A stretch of 64,000 nucleotides of DNA from Shimia aestuarii (GTDB lineage: Bacteria > Pseudomonadota > Alphaproteobacteria > Rhodobacterales > Rhodobacteraceae). Numbering within the stretch: the stretch's first letter is position 1; each line of letters starts with the position of its first letter. The translations under genes and the position numbers were made by a program. The stretch is from the NCBI RefSeq assembly GCF_900114635.1, contig NZ_FOTQ01000001.1, forward strand, positions 62,001-126,000, read 5' to 3'. Under the pieces are notes generated by a model, which saw only the letters and a list, made by a program, of their open reading frames with translations, did not search any database and was not told the origin of the DNA. This document shows positions 8,684-17,050 of this stretch, piece after piece.

Positions 8684-9658
8684 ATGAATATCGACATGAT
8701 CCGCGCCGCCGCCCAGCGGCTTGAGGGCCACGCACGGCGCACGCCCCTGCTCTCGTCTCCCTTCCTTGACGAAATCGCCGGACGGCGCGTTCTGGTCAAA
8801 CCGGAATGCCTGCAACATACCGGCTCGTTCAAGTTTCGCGGCGGCTGGTCGGCGGTCTCTGCGCTTGATCCCGAGACCCGCAAACGCGGCGTGATCGCCT
8901 TTTCCTCGGGCAATCATGCCCAGGGCGTGGCCCTCGCTGCCGCCCAGCACGGTGCGCCCGCGGTGATCATCATGCCCAATGACGCACCCCAGCTCAAAAT
9001 CGACAACACCCGCGCGCTGGGGGCCGAGGTCGTGCTCTACGACCGTCCCGGCGGCGAAAGCCGCGAGGCGGTGGGTGACAGGATTTCCAGCGAACGGGGC
9101 CTCACCCTGATCCGCCCTTATGACGAACCGCAAGTGATCGCCGGACAGGGCACCACCGGGCTTGAGATTGCCGAACAGGCCCGCGCCGAAGGGGTCGAGA
9201 CGGGCGACGTTCTGATCTGCTGCGGCGGCGGCGGGCTGACCTCCGGCATCGCGATGGCTCTGGAAGCGGATGCGCCCGGCCTGCGCGCACGGCCTGTGGA
9301 ACCCGAAGGCTTTGACGACGTGGCCCGCTCGCTGATCTCGGGCGGGATCGAAACCAACAACCGCCAATCGGGCAGCCTGTGTGACGCCATCATCACGCCT
9401 TCGCCGGGCGAGATCACCTTCCCGATCATGTCCCGCCTCTGCGGCCCCGGCCTTGTCGTGACCGAGGAAGAAGCGCTCCGCGCCGTGGCTCTCGCCTTCA
9501 AACGCCTCAAGATCGTTGTTGAACCCGGCGGCGCCGTGGCGCTGGCCGCTGCGCTGTTCCATGCAGACAAGATCGAAGGCGACGCGGTGATCGCGGTTTG
9601 TACGGGCGGCAATGTCGACGCCGATCTCTTTGCCGACACGATCACGAAATACGACTAG
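8684..9658 (+). CDS. Threonine/serine dehydratase (PLP fold II)
   Basis: A 324-residue pyridoxal-phosphate enzyme. The Schiff-base Lys is in HTGSFKFRGG (about 50), the substrate loop is FSSGNHAQGVALAA and the phosphate-binding glycine loop is CCGGGGLTSGIA. There is no C-terminal ACT regulatory domain, so it resembles catabolic threonine dehydratase, serine racemase or hydroxyaspartate dehydratase rather than biosynthetic IlvA. No other glyoxylate/hydroxyaspartate genes are adjacent. It lies 3 bp after the hydrolase gene. Its TAG stop is immediately followed by a long palindromic repeat. Confidence 0.87.
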   Translation: MNIDMIRAAAQRLEGHARRTPLLSSPFLDEIAGRRVLVKPECLQHTGSFKFRGGWSAVSALDPETRKRGVIAFSSGNHAQGVALAAAQHGAPAVIIMPNDAPQLKIDNTRALGAEVVLYDRPGGESREAVGDRISSERGLTLIRPYDEPQVIAGQGTTGLEIAEQARAEGVETGDVLICCGGGGLTSGIAMALEADAPGLRARPVEPEGFDDVARSLISGGIETNNRQSGSLCDAIITPSPGEITFPIMSRLCGPGLVVTEEEALRAVALAFKRLKIVVEPGGAVALAAALFHADKIEGDAVIAVCTGGNVDADLFADTITKYD

Positions 9659-9789
9659 GATCGCGCCCGACCCCGAGGGTGGGCGCCTCTCTAAACCATG
9701 ACACGGTGGCTAAATCGGCCATGCCATCCAGCCACCGAAACAAGCCAATCAAATCGCGCCCGCCCTTGGGGGCGGGGTCGGGCGCGATC
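9659..9789 (+). repeat. Long inverted repeat starting at a TAG stop codon
   Basis: A perfect 16-bp inverted repeat, GATCGCGCCCGACCCC at 9659-9674 and its complement at 9774-9789. Weaker pairing continues inward (GGGTGGGCGC against GCGCCCGCCC), and about 99 bp lie between the arms. The left arm starts at the base after the TAG stop of the dehydratase gene. A second copy with the same architecture is at 16414-16545. The loop contains no gene. Confidence 0.8.
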
Positions 9790-9836
9790 CGGATCGCAAG
9801 CGATCCGGGGCATCAAGCCCTCAGAGGAGGACTAAA

Positions 9837-11030
9837 ATGACCCGCTTCACAATCGCCTCTTTCAACGTCAAGAACCTGATCGGCCCCGACCGCGAATATT
9901 ACGAGTTCCAGACCTACACCCCCGAAGAATACGCCTGGAAAGAAGACTGGACCGCCAACCAGATTTTCTCGATGAACGCCGACATCATCGGCTTTCAGGA
10001 AATCTTCGAAGAAGAGTCGCTGCGCGATGTGATTGCCGAAGCCGACCGCGTCGGCATCGCCTCCAACGATGCGGTGTTGCCGTCAAAATCCAAGAGCTAC
10101 CGGAAAAAGGCGATCTTTCGCAAACTGGGCTATGATCCCTACACTGACGCCACCCTCGCCTTTGCCCCCAACGCCAACGACACCGGCCTCCCCGGTCAGC
10201 GCCGCCCCGGTTTAGCGATCCTGTCGCGCTTTGGCTTTGCCGAACCGCCCGAAATCATTCAGGACCTGCCCGAACCGCTCGACATCCCGTTCCGCGAATT
10301 GACCGGCGAGGACGCGGGGTTCTACCGCATGACCCGCCTCTCCCGCCCGATCCAGAAGGCGCGTATCCCCGTGGGCAACACCACGATCACCGTCTTCAAC
10401 TGCCACCTGAAATCCAAGCTGGGCGAATATCTCAAACCCGCCGGGGCTGACTATGCCCCAGAGGCCGATCTCACCCGCTATGATCCCGTGGGCCGCGCCA
10501 TGGGGGCCTTGCGCGCCGCCGTGCGTCGCATGGCCGAAGCCTGGGTGCTGCGCCGCGCCATCGTGGCCGAGTTGCAAAAGGGACGCCCGGTTATGGTGCT
10601 GGGCGATTTCAACGATGGCGAACACGCGGTCAGCAGTGAAATCATCTCGGGCGAAGTCCCGTTCCGCAACTACGCATGGATGCTGCGCCACGACGCCCGC
10701 GACCGCGACGACCGCTACTCCAAAGAGGAAAACACCCAGATCACCGGTGCCGTCAAAGCAACGCGCCTGACAAGCGCCGAACAGCTCTTCGTTCAGAGAT
10801 CCATGCGCGACATGGTCTATACTTCGGCCTTTGCCGGTGTCTATGAAAGCATCGACCAAATATATTTGTCCCGCCATTTCCACCCCGAGAACGACAAGCG
10901 CCTTGGCGAGATGGAGTATTTCAGCGTATTCAACGACCACCTGACCGATGGCAGCCACGCAGAGGCCCCCTATAACAAACTGGCCAGCGACCACGGACAA
11001 ATCATGGCGCATATAAAACTGGGAGAGTGA
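9837..11030 (+). CDS. Endonuclease/exonuclease/phosphatase family protein
   Basis: A 397-residue protein of the DNase I-like metal-dependent fold. Visible motifs are FTIASFNVKNL at the N-terminus (metal Asn), DIIGFQEIF (metal Glu), ITVFNCHLKSKLG, VLGDFNDGEHA (catalytic Asp-Asn) and LASDHGQIMAHI at the C-terminus (His). The family covers nucleases and phosphodiesterases, and the substrate is not identifiable. There is no signal peptide. AGAGGAGG lies 6 bp before the ATG. The stop overlaps an upstream GTG of the next gene, indicating one transcript with pcaD. Confidence 0.8.
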   Translation: MTRFTIASFNVKNLIGPDREYYEFQTYTPEEYAWKEDWTANQIFSMNADIIGFQEIFEEESLRDVIAEADRVGIASNDAVLPSKSKSYRKKAIFRKLGYDPYTDATLAFAPNANDTGLPGQRRPGLAILSRFGFAEPPEIIQDLPEPLDIPFRELTGEDAGFYRMTRLSRPIQKARIPVGNTTITVFNCHLKSKLGEYLKPAGADYAPEADLTRYDPVGRAMGALRAAVRRMAEAWVLRRAIVAELQKGRPVMVLGDFNDGEHAVSSEIISGEVPFRNYAWMLRHDARDRDDRYSKEENTQITGAVKATRLTSAEQLFVQRSMRDMVYTSAFAGVYESIDQIYLSRHFHPENDKRLGEMEYFSVFNDHLTDGSHAEAPYNKLASDHGQIMAHIKLGE

Positions 11031-11032
11031 CC

Positions 11033-11821
11033 ATGCAGATTGCCGACCTCGACGGCACCCGCCTGCACTATCGCATCGACGGCGACCCATCGGGCGCGCC
11101 GCTCCTGTTCATCAATTCGCTCGGCACCGATTTCCGGCTCTGGGATCCGATCCTGCCCCATCTGCCGCCGGGCCTGCGCATCATCCGCTATGACAAGCGT
11201 GGCCACGGGCTTTCCGATTGCCCGCCCGCGCCCTATGCCATGGGCACTCTGGTGCGGGACGCCGAACAATTGCTCGAACTGCTCGACGTGAAAGACGCCA
11301 TGGTCGTAGGCCTGTCGATCGGCGGCATGATCGCGCAAGGTTTGGCGGTCAAACGGCTCGACCTCGTGCGCGCGCTGGTGCTCTCGAACACCGGGGCCAA
11401 GATCGGAACCCGCGACCTCTGGGATGAACGCATCGCCACAGCCCGCGAAAACGGAGTCGCGGCGCTGGCCCAGGGCACCATGGAACGCTGGTTCTCCCGC
11501 GATTACCTCACCCGCCCAGAGTTATCCCTCTGGCGCAACATGTTCGAACGCACGCCCCTCGAGGGTTTCACCGGCTGCGCCGCCGCCATCAAGGGCACCG
11601 ATTTCTACACGCCCACTTCCGGCCTGCGCCTACCCACGCTGGGCATTGCAGGCTCCGAAGACGGCGGCACACCCCCAGATCTGGTACGCGAAACCGTCGA
11701 CCTGATCCCCGGCTCGCGCTTTGAATTGATCCGTCGCGCCGGGCACCTGCCTTGCGTCGAAAAACCCCAAGCCTACGCCGCCCTGCTTACCGATTTCCTC
11801 AAGGAGACCGGCCATGTCTGA
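11033..11821 (+). CDS. pcaD: 3-oxoadipate enol-lactonase
   Basis: A 262-residue alpha/beta hydrolase that opens 3-oxoadipate enol-lactone to 3-oxoadipate in the protocatechuate pathway. The pattern LLFINSLGTDFRLWDPILP, YDKRGHGLSD, the nucleophile elbow VGLSIGGMIAQG and the late His RRAGHLPCVEKP is that of PcaD. ATG 11033 is preferred over GTG 11027 because GGGAGAG is best spaced for it. The 3' end overlaps the next hydrolase by 8 bp. pcaB follows one gene later, which supports the assignment, but pcaC, pcaGH and pcaQ are absent. Confidence 0.85.
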   Translation: MQIADLDGTRLHYRIDGDPSGAPLLFINSLGTDFRLWDPILPHLPPGLRIIRYDKRGHGLSDCPPAPYAMGTLVRDAEQLLELLDVKDAMVVGLSIGGMIAQGLAVKRLDLVRALVLSNTGAKIGTRDLWDERIATARENGVAALAQGTMERWFSRDYLTRPELSLWRNMFERTPLEGFTGCAAAIKGTDFYTPTSGLRLPTLGIAGSEDGGTPPDLVRETVDLIPGSRFELIRRAGHLPCVEKPQAYAALLTDFLKETGHV

Positions 11822-12524
11822 CATCCTTCTCGTGCACGGCTCCTGTCACGGCGCATGGTGCTGGCGCGACCTTGAACCCGAACTCGAAGCGCTCGGACAC
11901 ACTGCCCGCAGCATCGACATGCCCAGCCACGGCGCTGATCCCACGCCTGTGGGCGACGTCACCCTCGACGCTTGCGCCCAAGCGGTTGTCGATGCCTTGG
12001 GGGAGGACACCATAGTTGTCGGCCACAGCTGGGGCGGCTTCCCGATCAGCCGTGCCGCCGACCTCGCACCGGGGCGCATCGCCCGCCTGATCTATCTCTG
12101 CGCCTATGCCCCGTGGGACGGCTATTCGCTGGCCGACATGCGCCGCGCCGCGCCCCGCCAACCGCTGATGCACGCTGTCATGCGAGCCCCTGACGGAAAA
12201 AGCTTCTCCATCGACCCGACCCAGACAGGCGCGGTGTTCTATCACGACTGTCCTGACGGCACGACCGAATTCGCCAACATGCGCCTCTGTCCACAGGCGA
12301 TCCTGCCCCAGGAGACCCCGATCACCCTTGGCGCGGGCCACGCCACGGTGTGCAAAAGCTATATCCGCTGCATGGATGACCGCACCATCCCGCCGGAATT
12401 CCAGGTCACGATGACCGAAAGCTGGCCGCCCGAGGACGTCTTTGAAATGCGGACCAGCCACTCGCCCTTCTTTGCCGACCCCAAGGGCCTCGCCGCCCTC
12501 ATTGACCAGATCATACGAGGATAA
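11814..12524 (+). CDS. Alpha/beta hydrolase, EstC/hydroxynitrile-lyase-like
   Basis: A 236-residue lid-poor alpha/beta hydrolase. It begins ILLVHGSCHGAWCWRDLEP, has the nucleophile elbow VGHSWGG (Ser near residue 72) and ends with FEMRTSHSPFFADPKGL, where His is the catalytic base. This HGSCHGAWCW signature belongs to the esterase/hydroxynitrile-lyase-like branch. It overlaps pcaD by 8 bp and pcaB starts 3 bp after it, so the three are translationally linked. It may open an ester or lactone feeding the aromatic route; that is inference. Confidence 0.78.
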   Translation: MSDILLVHGSCHGAWCWRDLEPELEALGHTARSIDMPSHGADPTPVGDVTLDACAQAVVDALGEDTIVVGHSWGGFPISRAADLAPGRIARLIYLCAYAPWDGYSLADMRRAAPRQPLMHAVMRAPDGKSFSIDPTQTGAVFYHDCPDGTTEFANMRLCPQAILPQETPITLGAGHATVCKSYIRCMDDRTIPPEFQVTMTESWPPEDVFEMRTSHSPFFADPKGLAALIDQIIRG

Positions 12525-12527
12525 TTC

Positions 12528-13853
12528 ATGGCCGGTTCCGTCTTTGACAGCCCGATGTTTGCGCGCCTTTTCCCCACTGGCGAAGCAGGCCGCCTTTTCT
12601 CAGACAGCGCCGAAGTGCGCGCCATGCTGCTGGTCGAGGGCATGCTGGCCAAGGTACAGGGCGAACTGGGGGTAATCCCCCAGGACAGCGCCTTCTTCAT
12701 TCAGCGCAGCGCCATGGAAGTGCAGATCGACCCGGCCGGGCTGGCCGACGAAACCGGACAAAACGGCGTCAGCGTGCCGGGGCTGGTCGCCGCCTTCCGC
12801 AAGGCGATGGAAGCCCCCGAACACAGCCAGTACATCCACTGGGGCGCGACGTCCCAGGACATCATCGACACGGGCCTGATGCTGCGCCTGCGTCAGTTGC
12901 TGACACTGGCCGAGGCCGACCTCAAAGCAATCCTGACCACGCTGGGGCAACTGGCCGACACCCATGCAGACACCCCGATGGCCGCACGCACATGGGGCCA
13001 GCACGCCACCGTGACCAGCTTTGGCGCACAGGCCGCCGAATGGGGCGCGCCACTTCTGGAACTGCTCGGCGAATTGCCCGCCCTGCGCGCCGGGTCCCTC
13101 TGGATATCGCTCTCGGGCGCAGCTGGCACGTCGGGCGCGCTTGGCCCCAAAGCCGATGAAACCCGCGCCGCGCTGGCCAAAACGCTCAACCTCACTGACC
13201 CGGGGCGCAGCTGGCACGTCGACCGCACGCCGGTGCTGCGCATTGCCACGTGGCTTGCGCGGATCAACACCGCCCTTGGCAAGCTTGGCGCCGATCTACT
13301 CAGCCTTACCCAAAGCGGCATTGCCGAGGTGTCGCTCGGCCCTGCCGGGGCGTCCTCGACCATGCCCCAGAAACAGAACCCGGTGGCCCCCTCGGCCCTC
13401 GTGGCGCTGGCGCGCCAATCCGCCAGCCTCATGGCCACGCTTCAGGGCGGCGCCCTGCAAACCCATCAACGCGACGGCGCGGCATGGTTCGCCGAATGGC
13501 TCTCCCTGCCCCAGCTCTGCCTTGGCGCTGCCTCCGCCCTCACCATTGCCCGCAACACCAGCGAAAGCCTGTCACCGAACACGGATGTGATAACTTCCAC
13601 GGCAGATAACCCGCTCGGCCTGATCCATGCCGAGGCGCTTTCTTTTGCGCTGGCCACACAGATGCCCCGCCCCGACGCGCAGGCCGCCACCAAGGCGCTC
13701 TGCCGCGAAGCGGGCGAAACGCAAACCCCTCTGCAAACCCTCGTCTCCCGCGATTTTCCGCAGGTCGACATGACCTTGCTTCATGCTGACACCCAGATGG
13801 GACAAGCCCCCATGCTCGCCCGCATCTTTGCCCGCAACGTCGCCGCGCTTTGA
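12528..13853 (+). CDS. pcaB: 3-carboxy-cis,cis-muconate cycloisomerase
   Basis: A 441-residue fumarase/aspartase-superfamily enzyme that cyclises 3-carboxy-cis,cis-muconate to 4-carboxymuconolactone. The superfamily signature GPAGASSTMPQKQNPVAPS (about 276-294) with an N-terminal WGATSQDIIDTGL is characteristic of PcaB rather than adenylosuccinate or argininosuccinate lyase. It is the last gene of the tightly packed 11.0-13.9 kb group. No 4-carboxymuconolactone decarboxylase gene follows, so intermediate steps must be encoded elsewhere. Confidence 0.9.
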   Translation: MAGSVFDSPMFARLFPTGEAGRLFSDSAEVRAMLLVEGMLAKVQGELGVIPQDSAFFIQRSAMEVQIDPAGLADETGQNGVSVPGLVAAFRKAMEAPEHSQYIHWGATSQDIIDTGLMLRLRQLLTLAEADLKAILTTLGQLADTHADTPMAARTWGQHATVTSFGAQAAEWGAPLLELLGELPALRAGSLWISLSGAAGTSGALGPKADETRAALAKTLNLTDPGRSWHVDRTPVLRIATWLARINTALGKLGADLLSLTQSGIAEVSLGPAGASSTMPQKQNPVAPSALVALARQSASLMATLQGGALQTHQRDGAAWFAEWLSLPQLCLGAASALTIARNTSESLSPNTDVITSTADNPLGLIHAEALSFALATQMPRPDAQAATKALCREAGETQTPLQTLVSRDFPQVDMTLLHADTQMGQAPMLARIFARNVAAL

Positions 13854-13865
13854 ATCCACGTGACA

Positions 13866-13928
13866 TGGGTATTTGGAACCATTGAGAAAAAGAAGCGCAC
13901 CCCGCTCTTCATCTTGCCCCAAATACTC
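13866..13928 (+). repeat. Palindromic intergenic repeat, partial copy
   Basis: GGGTATTTGG followed by CCATTGAGAAAAAGAAG and, after a CGCACCCCGC centre, CTTCATCTTG and CCCAAATACTC form an imperfect inverted repeat. The GGTATTT and CATTGAGAA modules match those at 60730-60786. It sits 12 bp after pcaB and may end that transcript. The rest of the gap up to 14039 holds no gene. Confidence 0.65.
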
Positions 13929-14039
13929 GAATGCCTCCTTGTCAGGTACCGCAACGGCATGAGGGTCTTTTCCGGTTTTCCACCGTTGACCCGCCCCTGA
14001 TTTCGTGCCCCTCTCTGCGAGCTTTTTGCCGGAGTCCCG

Positions 14040-15242
14040 ATGTTCGCCCGCCTGCCCGTCCTTGTCATTCTTGTCACCGTGGTGATCGACGCCATGGGCA
14101 TCGGGCTGATCCTGCCGGTCATGCCCGACCTGATCCGCGAGATAACGGGCGGTGATCTGGCCGAGGCGGCGATCTGGGGCGGCATTCTTGCGACCGTTTT
14201 CGCCGTGATGCAGTTCCTCTGCGGCCCGCTTCTGGGCAGCCTGTCGGACCGTTTCGGGCGCCGTCCTGTCCTGCTGGTCTCACTTGCGGTGATGTCTGCC
14301 GATTACGTGGTCATGGCGCTGGCCGGGTCGATCTGGCTTCTCGTTCTGGGCCGCATCGTCGCTGGAATCACCGCCGCCACCCATGCCACCGCGCTGGCCT
14401 ACATGGCCGACATCTCTAAACCCCACGAAAAAGCGCGTGCCTTCGGCATCGTTGGTGCCGGTTTCGGCATCGGCTTTGTCCTGGGCCCCGTGCTGGGCGG
14501 CGTTCTGGCCGAGTTCGGCACCCGCGCGCCTTTCTGGGGCGCCGCGATCCTCGCCGGCGCCAATGCGCTTCTGGGCTGGATGGTGCTGCGCGAAACCGTG
14601 ACCGACGCTACCCGCCGCGCCTTTACATGGCGCCGCGCCAACCCGCTTGGCTCGCTTGCGGCGCTGGGGAAACTGCCCTCGGTGGGCAAGCTTCTCTGGG
14701 TCTTCTTCCTTTATCAGGTCGCCTCAGCGGTCTACCCGGCGGTCTGGCCCTATTTCACCACCGAGCGCTTTGGCTGGTCGCCGGGCATGATCGGTTTCTC
14801 GCTGGCCGCCTACGGGCTGGCCTTCGCGCTGGTTCAGGGGTTTGCCATCGGCCCGTCCATCCGCTGGGTCGGCAATCGCTGGACCGTGACCATCGGCCTC
14901 GCGATCGAACTGGCAAGCTTTGTCTTTCTCGGCTTTGTCGCATCCGGCCTGCTGCTCCTCGCCGCCATCCCGGTCTTTGCCCTTGGCGCGCTTGGCCTGC
15001 CCGCGCTGCAGGCCATCCTGTCACGCCGCGTCGCCGATGATTCTCAGGGCGAATTGCAGGGCGTGCTCGCCTCGCTAACCTCGCTGGCGCATATCCTTGC
15101 CCCCCTCGTCATGACCCAGACCTTCGCGCATTTCTCTGGCCCCGACGCCCCGGTTTACCTGCCCGGCGCGCCCTTCCTTGTCTCCGCGGTCCTGATGATC
15201 TGCGCCATTGCCGTCTTTCTGCGCTCGCGCCGCGCTACGTGA
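14040..15242 (+). CDS. MFS efflux transporter, TetA-like
   Basis: A 400-residue inner-membrane protein with about 12 hydrophobic segments. Motif A is GSLSDRFGRRPVLL between segments 2 and 3, and the antiporter-type motif C region reads GIVGAGFGIGFVLGPVLGG in segment 5. This arrangement is that of drug:H+ antiporters of the tetracycline-resistance type, though chromosomal homologues in marine bacteria need not confer tetracycline resistance. GGAG precedes the ATG. It lies between the pca-type genes and an alcohol dehydrogenase; a link with export of an aromatic intermediate is speculative. Confidence 0.83.
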   Translation: MFARLPVLVILVTVVIDAMGIGLILPVMPDLIREITGGDLAEAAIWGGILATVFAVMQFLCGPLLGSLSDRFGRRPVLLVSLAVMSADYVVMALAGSIWLLVLGRIVAGITAATHATALAYMADISKPHEKARAFGIVGAGFGIGFVLGPVLGGVLAEFGTRAPFWGAAILAGANALLGWMVLRETVTDATRRAFTWRRANPLGSLAALGKLPSVGKLLWVFFLYQVASAVYPAVWPYFTTERFGWSPGMIGFSLAAYGLAFALVQGFAIGPSIRWVGNRWTVTIGLAIELASFVFLGFVASGLLLLAAIPVFALGALGLPALQAILSRRVADDSQGELQGVLASLTSLAHILAPLVMTQTFAHFSGPDAPVYLPGAPFLVSAVLMICAIAVFLRSRRAT

Positions 15243-15331
15243 CGTCAAAAACGACACCAGGCGTCTTTTTTGGCTAGCCTTTGAGTCGCCACCCGCCAAC
15301 TCTGGACGCAGGGAATGAGAGGGAGTGCCCC

Positions 15332-16414
15332 ATGCAAACTATCAAGGCTGCCGTCTGCCATGAATTCGGCCAACCGCTGGTGATCGAAGACATCCAGCTG
15401 GCCGACCCGTCTCTGGGTGAAATCGAAGTCACGCTTGATGCCGTGGCGATCTGCCATTCCGACATTTCCTTTGCCGATGGCGCATGGGGCGGCACACTTC
15501 CCGCCGTCTACGGCCACGAGGCTGCCGGGCGCATCAGCGCGGTCGGTCCGGGCGTCACCGGGCTTGCCGTTGGGGACTCGGTCATCGTCACCCTGATCCG
15601 CGCCTGCGGCTCCTGCCCGGCCTGCGCCGGGGGTCAGCCCACGATCTGCGAAACCCCGGTGGATGGCGACAGCCACCCGCTCAAAACCGCCGATGGCGGC
15701 GCCCTGCATCAGGCCATGGCCTGTGGCGCCTTTGCCGAAAAAGTCGTGGTCAGCCACCGCCAGGTGGTCAAGATCAACCCCGACATGCCCAAGGACGCCG
15801 CCGCATTGGTAGCCTGCGGCGTGATCACCGGCGTCGGCGCCGTGGTCAACGCGGCCCAGATCCGCGCAGGGCAGGACGTGGTGGTGATCGGCGCCGGTGG
15901 CGTGGGTCTCAACGCCATTCAGGGCGCGCGCATCGCAGGGGCACGGCGCATCGTCGCCGTGGACATGTCCGAGGAAAAACTCGCCATTGCCAAGGAGTTC
16001 GGCGCGACAGACGGCATCCTCGCCACCGACAAAAAGCCGTGGATCCGCGCCATGCGCGCCATGGGCAAGGGCGCCGATGCGGTGATTGTCACCGTCGGCG
16101 CCATCCCCGCCTATGACGACGCCCCCCGCTATCTCGGCCGGGGCGGCAAGGTGATCATGGTCGGCATGCCCCATTCCGGCGCAAAATCATCTTATGAACC
16201 CGTGATCCTCGCCGCCGTCGGCCAGGGTATGATCGGCTCCAAGATGGGCGACGTGGTGATCCAGCGTGACATCCCGTGGATGGTTGATCTCTATGAACAG
16301 GGCCGCCTGAAACTCGACGAACTGATCTCGGGCCGCTGGTCTCTGGATCAGATCAACGAGGCCATTGCCGACACCAAGACCGGCTCGGCCAAGCGCAACG
16401 TCATCATGTTCTAG
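15332..16414 (+). CDS. Zinc-dependent alcohol dehydrogenase
   Basis: A 360-residue medium-chain dehydrogenase. The catalytic zinc region is AICHSDISFADGAWGG and YGHEAAGRI, the structural zinc lobe has four Cys in CGSCPACAGGQPTIC, and the NAD(P) fold is VIGAGGVGLNAIQGARIAGA. The start at 15332 follows GAGAGGGAG and gives the family N-terminus MQTIKAAVCHEFG. Members oxidise alcohols or thiol-bound hydroxymethyl adducts. The 3' end merges with a palindromic repeat that begins on the last base of the TAG stop. Confidence 0.87.
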   Translation: MQTIKAAVCHEFGQPLVIEDIQLADPSLGEIEVTLDAVAICHSDISFADGAWGGTLPAVYGHEAAGRISAVGPGVTGLAVGDSVIVTLIRACGSCPACAGGQPTICETPVDGDSHPLKTADGGALHQAMACGAFAEKVVVSHRQVVKINPDMPKDAAALVACGVITGVGAVVNAAQIRAGQDVVVIGAGGVGLNAIQGARIAGARRIVAVDMSEEKLAIAKEFGATDGILATDKKPWIRAMRAMGKGADAVIVTVGAIPAYDDAPRYLGRGGKVIMVGMPHSGAKSSYEPVILAAVGQGMIGSKMGDVVIQRDIPWMVDLYEQGRLKLDELISGRWSLDQINEAIADTKTGSAKRNVIMF

Positions 16415-16545
16415 GGCAGCGCCCGACCGCGGGTGGGCGCACGACCCTATGAACGCAGCACTTTATCTTTCAACCCGCTGCTCCCGTGTCGCTTGGCAAC
16501 AACGTCGCCAAAAGCGCCCGCCCATGGGGCGGTCGGGCGCTGCCC
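16414..16545 (+). repeat. Long inverted repeat starting at a TAG stop codon (second copy)
   Basis: A perfect 17-bp inverted repeat, GGGCAGCGCCCGACCGC at 16414-16430 and its complement at 16529-16545, with inner pairing GGGTGGGCGC / GCGCCCGCCC and a 98-bp interior. It shares GCGCCCGACC and the inner arms with the element at 9659-9789, has nearly the same arm spacing, and likewise begins at a TAG stop. The interiors differ between the two copies. Confidence 0.8.
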
Positions 16546-16601
16546 GGCGCTGCGAAACCGCAGCTTTAATCCGGGCAATTCCAAGGCACCAGCAGGGTGT
16601 T

Positions 16602-16994
16602 CTAATCCGGCTGGTCCCAGGGTTGGGCCGCATCCGGGTAGATCACCTTTTCCGGCCGGTACTCCTCTGGCCGGTCCAGCGACCCCGCATGAACGTAAAG
16701 TCGATCGCTCATCCGTGCGCTGCGCCGCAGGATGGGCGATCCGCAATCCGGGCAAAACCCGCTCCATGTCGCCCCACCGGATCCCCCCTGCATCTCGAAT
16801 TCGCGCATGTCGCCGGTGACCGAGAACGTGTCACGCACCAGCGGCACCATTTCGGAATGCCCTGTTCCCGTCAGTTGCTGGCAATCCCGACAATAACAGC
16901 GAAACGCGGGCGCATCCGCGCGCGTGCCCTCGTATCGCACGCCCCCGCATTTGCACTGCCCGGTGATCCGCTCTGAAAAGGTTTTCTGGGTCAT
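16602..16994 (-). CDS. GFA-family zinc protein
   Basis: A 130-residue protein of the glutathione-dependent formaldehyde-activating (GFA/CENP-V) fold. The zinc-binding cysteines are visible as CKCGGVRYEG, CYCRDCQQLTGTGH and FCPDCGSPI. It probably binds zinc and perhaps a thiol adduct; an enzymatic role is uncertain for the family. The ATG at 16994 gives the usual short N-terminus. A GTG at 17054 overlaps the stop of the upstream monooxygenase gene (GTGA) and would add 20 residues, so translational coupling remains possible. Both genes read in the same direction. Confidence 0.82.
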   Translation of the reverse strand: MTQKTFSERITGQCKCGGVRYEGTRADAPAFRCYCRDCQQLTGTGHSEMVPLVRDTFSVTGDMREFEMQGGSGGATWSGFCPDCGSPILRRSARMSDRLYVHAGSLDRPEEYRPEKVIYPDAAQPWDQPD

Positions 16995-17050
16995 TCCACG
17001 ACAATAAGGCGCGACGTTGATCTTGTCAGCACCCACGCCCGCGCGCTTGA

